From Bacillota bacterium (lineage in GTDB: Bacteria > Bacillota > Clostridia > Lachnospirales > Lachnospiraceae): DNA of 64,000 nucleotides. The stretch spans positions 97,086-161,085 of the forward strand of contig JAEZUR010000071.1 of NCBI GenBank assembly GCA_023420935.1, given 5' to 3'. This document shows, in pieces, positions 60,157 to 64,000 of this stretch (positions are counted from its first letter, which is position 1; the number at the start of each line of letters is the position of its first letter). The position numbers and the translations under genes were made by a program. A model generated the notes under the pieces. It was given only the letters and a program-made list of their open reading frames with translations. It was not told the DNA's origin and did no database searches.

Positions 60157-61077
60157 ATGTTAAGTTTCAAGTCAATGCAAGAGGCTCAATCTGTTTTCAA
60201 AGCACTTTCTGCACCAATGCGTCTTCGTATTATGGAGATATTATATGAAGAAGGTGAGAAAAATATGGGAGAGCTTGCCCATATGCTTAAAATTACCAAT
60301 AGCGCCATATCGCTTCATGTGGCAATTTTATTGGAGGCTGATCTTGTTGAAATCCATTCTGTTGCAGGAAAACGAGGATCTCTGAAAATGTGTCGTCCCA
60401 AACATAATCGTTTAGAAATTAATCTACGGCCTTATGAGGAAGAGAGAAATTATTATAAAGATGATATACCGGTGGGTTATTATACGGATAGTAGGATCGA
60501 ACCTACTTGTGGAATTGCGACCAAGAATGGTATCATAGGTGAATTTGATGACCCGCGTTATTTTCTGTTTCCGGAACATTTTGAAAGTGAAGTATTCTGG
60601 TTTGGAATTGGATATGTGGAATATAATCTACCGAATCATTTACAAGCAGGGCAGCAATTAAAAGAGATACAATTGTCTTTTGAGATATCTTCCGAATGCC
60701 CTGGTTATAATGAAGACTATCCTTCTGACATCCATTTTTCTCTCAACGGCATCTCATTGGGATATTGGGTAAGTCCTGGGGATTTTGGTAAACGTCGAGG
60801 AAGGTTTACACCAAACTGGTGGCCGGAGATCTGTAATCAATATGGATTGCTAAAGACACTGTCAATTACAGAGGGAGGTACCTTTATTGATGGAGGGTTT
60901 AAAATTTCTGAGATTACCATTGAGGATTTAGCATTGGACTATACCAGTAAGTTGGCTTTCCGATTTGAAGTTCCTAGATCCACTGCCAATCCAGGAGGGT
61001 TCACAATATTCGGTACAGAGTTCGGGGATTATCATCAAGGAATACAGATGAAAACTTTTTATGAACAAGAATTGTAA
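60157..61077 (+). CDS. ArsR-type HTH regulator with beta-rich C-terminal domain (paralog 2)
   Basis: A 306-residue protein from ATG 60157 (GGGGA six bases before). N-terminal winged helix: V-F-K-A-L-S-A-P-M-R-L-R-I-M-E-I-L...M-G-E-L-A-H-M-L-K-I-T-N-S-A-I-S-L-H-V-A-I-L. The C-terminal ~200 residues repeat the blocks of paralog 1: S-D-I-H-F-S-L-N, W-V-S-P-G-D-F-G, G-R-F-T-P-N-W-W, N-Q-Y-G-L-L-K, G-T-F-I-D-G. Probably a sugar-responsive repressor of the divergent GH51 gene and of itself, through the two inverted repeats between them. Confidence 0.82.
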   Translation: MLSFKSMQEAQSVFKALSAPMRLRIMEILYEEGEKNMGELAHMLKITNSAISLHVAILLEADLVEIHSVAGKRGSLKMCRPKHNRLEINLRPYEEERNYYKDDIPVGYYTDSRIEPTCGIATKNGIIGEFDDPRYFLFPEHFESEVFWFGIGYVEYNLPNHLQAGQQLKEIQLSFEISSECPGYNEDYPSDIHFSLNGISLGYWVSPGDFGKRRGRFTPNWWPEICNQYGLLKTLSITEGGTFIDGGFKISEITIEDLALDYTSKLAFRFEVPRSTANPGGFTIFGTEFGDYHQGIQMKTFYEQEL

Positions 61078-61169
61078 AAAAATATTGAAAAAATAGGAAG
61101 AGTTATATAAAATAGAAAAAGCACATAGGCACACATCAGAGAATCAACCGTAGAGAAAGGAAGTTAATA

Positions 61170-62885
61170 ATGGAATATTTAAAAAAATATGAGCAATGGA
61201 CAACAGACGAGTATTTTGATGCTGCTACTCAGAATGAATTAAAAGAATTAAAAGGAAATGAATCAGAGATCGAGGATCGTTTCTATAGAGATTTAGAATT
61301 TGGTACAGGAGGACTTCGTGGGGTAATCGGTGCAGGAACAAACCGAATGAACATTTATACTGTTCGTAAAGCGACACAAGGTCTTGCTAATTATATCTTA
61401 AAACAAAATGGTGCAGCCAAAGGTGTTGCTATAGCTTATGATTCAAGAAGAATGTCAACTGAATTTGCTACGGAAGCAGCATTGTGTTTAAATGCCAATG
61501 GAATCAAAGCATATGTTTTTGACTCTTTACGCCCAACACCAGAATTGTCTTTTACAGTAAGAGAGCTTGGCTGTATCGCTGGTATTGTTGTTACAGCAAG
61601 TCATAATCCTGCAGAATATAACGGATACAAAGTTTATTGGGAAGATGGCGCTCAGATTACTGCTCCAAAAGATGAAGAAATTATTGCTGAAGTAAATGCA
61701 ATTACTGATTATGCCAATGTTAAGTCTATGAATAAAGAAGATGCAATACAAAAAGGGCTATTCTGTGTATTAGGAGCCGAAATTGATGATAAATATATTG
61801 CCGAATTAAAGAAATTAGTTGTGAATCCAATTAGTGATGCAGGCAAGGAATTAACAATTGTTTATACACCACTTCATGGTACGGGTAATCTTCCTGTTCG
61901 CAGAATTTTAAAAGAAATTGGTTTTGATAAAGTTTATGTTGTGCCAGAACAAGAACTTCCAGATGGTAATTTTCCAACAGTAGGTTATCCAAATCCAGAA
62001 GAACCAAAAGTATTTACATTAGCAAAGAAATTAGCAGATGAAGTGAATGCAGACATCATTCTTGCTACAGATCCAGATGCAGATCGTCTTGGTGTTTTGG
62101 TAAGAGATGATAAGGGTGAATTTGTTTTATTAACAGGTAATATGTCAGGAGCATTAATTGCGGAATACGTATTTTCACAAAAAGCAGAAAATAAAACTTT
62201 AGCTGCCAATGCTGCCTTGGTTAAAACAATTGTTACTGGTAATATGGCGGATCAGATTGCAAAGGAATATGATGCAAAACTGATTGAAGTATTAACTGGG
62301 TTTAAATATATTGGGGAGCAGATTAAACTATTTGAAGAAACTGGTTGTAACGAATATGTATTTGGATTTGAAGAAAGCTATGGTTGTTTAGTAGGAACAC
62401 ATGCAAGAGATAAAGATGCTGTAGTTGCTGTTATGACTTTCTGTGAAGCAGCCGCATATTACAAATCAAAAGGAATTACTCTATTCCAACAGATGAATCA
62501 ACTGTATGAAAAATACGGATATTTTAAAGAAGATCTAAAATCAGTTACTTTAAAAGGGATTGAAGGCATGGGTAAAATCAAAGAAATTATGGCAGGATAT
62601 CGTGTGAATCCACCAAAAACAGCAGGTGATTATAAAGTACTTAAAGTGAGAGATTATGCTGCAGATACCATTACAGATATGGAAACAAACGCAGTAACTA
62701 GCACAGGACTTCCAAAGTCTGACGTATTATACTTTGATTTAGATAACGATGCTTGGTGTGCAGTAAGACCTTCTGGTACAGAGCCAAAGATTAAGTTTTA
62801 TTTCGGCGTAAAAGGAACTTCTTTAGTAGATGCAGAAGATAAGCTTGCGAAATTAGCAAGTGATAAAGTATTTGATGTAGAATAG
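61170..62885 (+). CDS. Phosphoglucomutase/phosphomannomutase family (PgcA-like)
   Basis: A 571-residue alpha-phosphohexomutase. Phospho-serine Ser144 in T-A-S-H-N-P-A-E-Y-N-G, metal loop D-P-D-A-D-R-L-G, sugar-binding G-F-E-E-S-Y-G-C, and phosphate-binding R-P-S-G-T-E-P-K-I-K-F-Y near the end. Length and motifs match the Gram-positive PgcA type converting glucose-1- and glucose-6-phosphate. AAGGAAG before ATG. Single gene with its own terminator. Confidence 0.93.
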   Translation: MEYLKKYEQWTTDEYFDAATQNELKELKGNESEIEDRFYRDLEFGTGGLRGVIGAGTNRMNIYTVRKATQGLANYILKQNGAAKGVAIAYDSRRMSTEFATEAALCLNANGIKAYVFDSLRPTPELSFTVRELGCIAGIVVTASHNPAEYNGYKVYWEDGAQITAPKDEEIIAEVNAITDYANVKSMNKEDAIQKGLFCVLGAEIDDKYIAELKKLVVNPISDAGKELTIVYTPLHGTGNLPVRRILKEIGFDKVYVVPEQELPDGNFPTVGYPNPEEPKVFTLAKKLADEVNADIILATDPDADRLGVLVRDDKGEFVLLTGNMSGALIAEYVFSQKAENKTLAANAALVKTIVTGNMADQIAKEYDAKLIEVLTGFKYIGEQIKLFEETGCNEYVFGFEESYGCLVGTHARDKDAVVAVMTFCEAAAYYKSKGITLFQQMNQLYEKYGYFKEDLKSVTLKGIEGMGKIKEIMAGYRVNPPKTAGDYKVLKVRDYAADTITDMETNAVTSTGLPKSDVLYFDLDNDAWCAVRPSGTEPKIKFYFGVKGTSLVDAEDKLAKLASDKVFDVE

Positions 62886-63281
62886 GGAATAGCATAATAA
62901 ATTCATGAAACAGGCAACTTACAAGGAATAATTTCCTTTGAGTTGCCTTTTTATTGTGCATATATAGTGCAAAATAAGAAATATAGAGTATTATATGTGT
63001 GTTGATAAAATTTAAATGCACTATATATGTGTTAATAAGAAACGGGCTAGATATGAAAAACTTATAGATAATAACTAAAGAAGCAAGTAAATTCCACTAT
63101 AAAATACCGAATAATTACATTAAAAGATAGAATATGTCAAAAGAGTCAAAGATTGCATTAATAATGCTGTATAAAATGCATAATTAATGCAAATTTAATA
63201 TTGACATTTAATTGTGCATAAAGTATAATTTGTGCATGAGTTTATAATAACTTAAAAACATTTTAAACAGGGGGACCTTAC
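62886..63281 (+). promoter_or_regulatory. Upstream region of the last binding-protein gene
   Basis: 396 bp without a gene. After the phosphoglucomutase terminator lie repeated TGTGCAT/TGCA motifs: CATATATAGTGCA (62959-62971) with its reverse complement at 63017-63029; TTGCATTAAT (63153-63162) with ATTAATGCAA (63183-63192); and TTGTGCAT twice, flanking the -10 box. Promoter: TTGACA 63201-63206, N17, TATAAT 63224-63229. Confidence 0.65.
62912..62953 (+). terminator. Terminator after phosphoglucomutase
   Basis: AGGCAACT (62912-62919) with AGTTGCCT (62941-62948), inner AAGGAA/TTCCTT, followed by T5. Confidence 0.85.
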
Positions 63282-64000
63282 ATGAGAAGTAAAAAGATAC
63301 TTAGTTTAATGTTAGCATCTGCTATGGTGTTTTCATTAACAGCATGTGGTAGTCAAAAAGCAGCAAACAATGCGGTAGCAACACAAGATGCAGCAACAAC
63401 AGAAGCTGTAGCAACAGATGATGCAGCAGCAACAACGGACACAGAAGCAGCTGGATCAGAGTTTCAACAATTAGTATTTGGAGAAACTGGAAAAGAAATT
63501 AAAACAACAATTAAATGGCTTAGTCACAGAACTGATTTAGTGGATTCGTGAAAAATGGCTGGATACATTGCCAAATTTAATGAAACGTATCCTGACATAA
63601 CAGTTGAAGTAGAAGGTATTACTGATTATGCAAATGATGCATTATTACGTTTGACATCAGGTGACTGGGGCGATATCATGATGATTCCAGCGGTTGATAA
63701 AAAGGAATTAGCGAACTACTTCGTAAACTATGGTACTTATGATCAATTAAGTACACAGTATAGCTACATTAGAAACTGGATGTATGAAAATCAAATTTAT
63801 GGTATGCCTTCCACAGCTACTGCTCAAGGAATTGTATACAATAAAAAAGTATTTGAAGCAGCAGGAATTACAACAATTCCAAAGACTCCAGATGAATTTG
63901 TTGCAGCATTACAAGCAATAAAAGATAAGACAGATGCGATTCCTCTTTACACAAATTATGCAGCTGAGTGGACAATGGGTGCATGGGATGCATATATAGG
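63282..64000 (+). pseudogene. ABC sugar-binding lipoprotein interrupted by in-frame TGA (partial)
   Basis: A family-1 solute-binding protein gene that runs off the window. The start gives a lipoprotein signal with Cys22 (L-T-A-C-G), an Ala/Thr linker and K-W-L-S-H-R-T-D-L-V-D-S, then TGA at 63549-63551. The same frame then continues at once as K-M-A-G-Y-I-A-K-F-N-E-T-Y-P-D and G-D-W-G-D-I-M-M-I-P to the window end (base 64000). A single change from GGA (Gly) would explain the stop. It is a nonsense mutation or a sequence error. A strong promoter precedes it. If real, the product is an 89-residue stub. Confidence 0.85.

Noticed and set aside
63549..63551. TGA as a selenocysteine codon or a programmed frameshift
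   Set aside because: The position fits glycine or a small residue in a sugar-binding protein, no redox motif surrounds it, I saw no obvious selenocysteine-insertion stem-loop just after it, and the frame does not change after the stop.

Overview
The window looks like the chromosome of an anaerobic, spore-forming, plant-polysaccharide-degrading clostridium of the Lachnospiraceae type (Lachnoclostridium phytofermentans-like; this is inferred from gene content and low GC, not from a database search). It is AT-rich, has strong AGGAGG ribosome sites and TTGACA-N17-TATAAT promoters, and carries rubrerythrin, a spore-surface collagen-like protein, arabinan-degrading enzymes and ABC sugar transporters.

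Layout. 1-1425: tail of an AraC-type regulator and an orphan FliD-like protein, convergent. 1523-5383: rpmG-secE-nusG-rplK-rplA, a terminator, then a separately promoted L10-leader-rplJ-rplL unit. 5384-9216: rubrerythrin with a PerR-box-like site, then a GH31 glycosidase and a long DUF2089 protein on the minus strand; these split the usual rplJL-rpoBC neighbourhood. 9384-17173: rpoB-rpoC. 17295-19064: an EAL-CBS-GGDEF protein between rpoC and rpsL. 19068-23983: rpsL-rpsG-fusA-tuf, with an extra tuf promoter and a 30-bp perfect terminator stem. 24115-29938: a VOC protein and a PTS cluster (glucose-type EIICBA under RAT/antiterminator control, its PRD antiterminator, an HPr lacking Ser46, and enzyme I). 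30031-32840: exosporium-type collagen-like protein and a patatin-like lipase. 32861-42417: YesN/YesM-type two-component system, a YtfQ-YtfR-YtfT-YjfF-like furanose ABC transporter and a ROK regulator. 42474-46779: rpoD, a DUF134-Mrp/NifX operon and class II aldolase.

46949-61077 is an arabinan-use island. It contains two GH43 enzymes (one a lipoprotein endo-arabinanase-like protein), a CUT1 ABC importer without its own ATPase, a co-directional chemoreceptor, two GH51 arabinofuranosidases (AbfA-like and AbfB/Xsa-like), and two paralogous repressor-like proteins that join an ArsR-type helix-turn-helix to a conserved beta-rich C-terminal domain. In the abf51/regulator divergent promoter region, two near-identical inverted repeats with a TTTAAGT-N4-ACTTAAA core sit one on each promoter. 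This regulator-operator pair is the best candidate for a poorly described system here. Extracellular arabinan would be cut by the lipoprotein, imported, cleaved by GH43/GH51 enzymes, and the cell could swim toward the substrate through the linked receptor.

61170-64000: phosphoglucomutase, then an ABC sugar-binding lipoprotein gene interrupted by an in-frame TGA and cut off by the window end. No tRNA, rRNA, CRISPR array, insertion sequence or phage was recognised.
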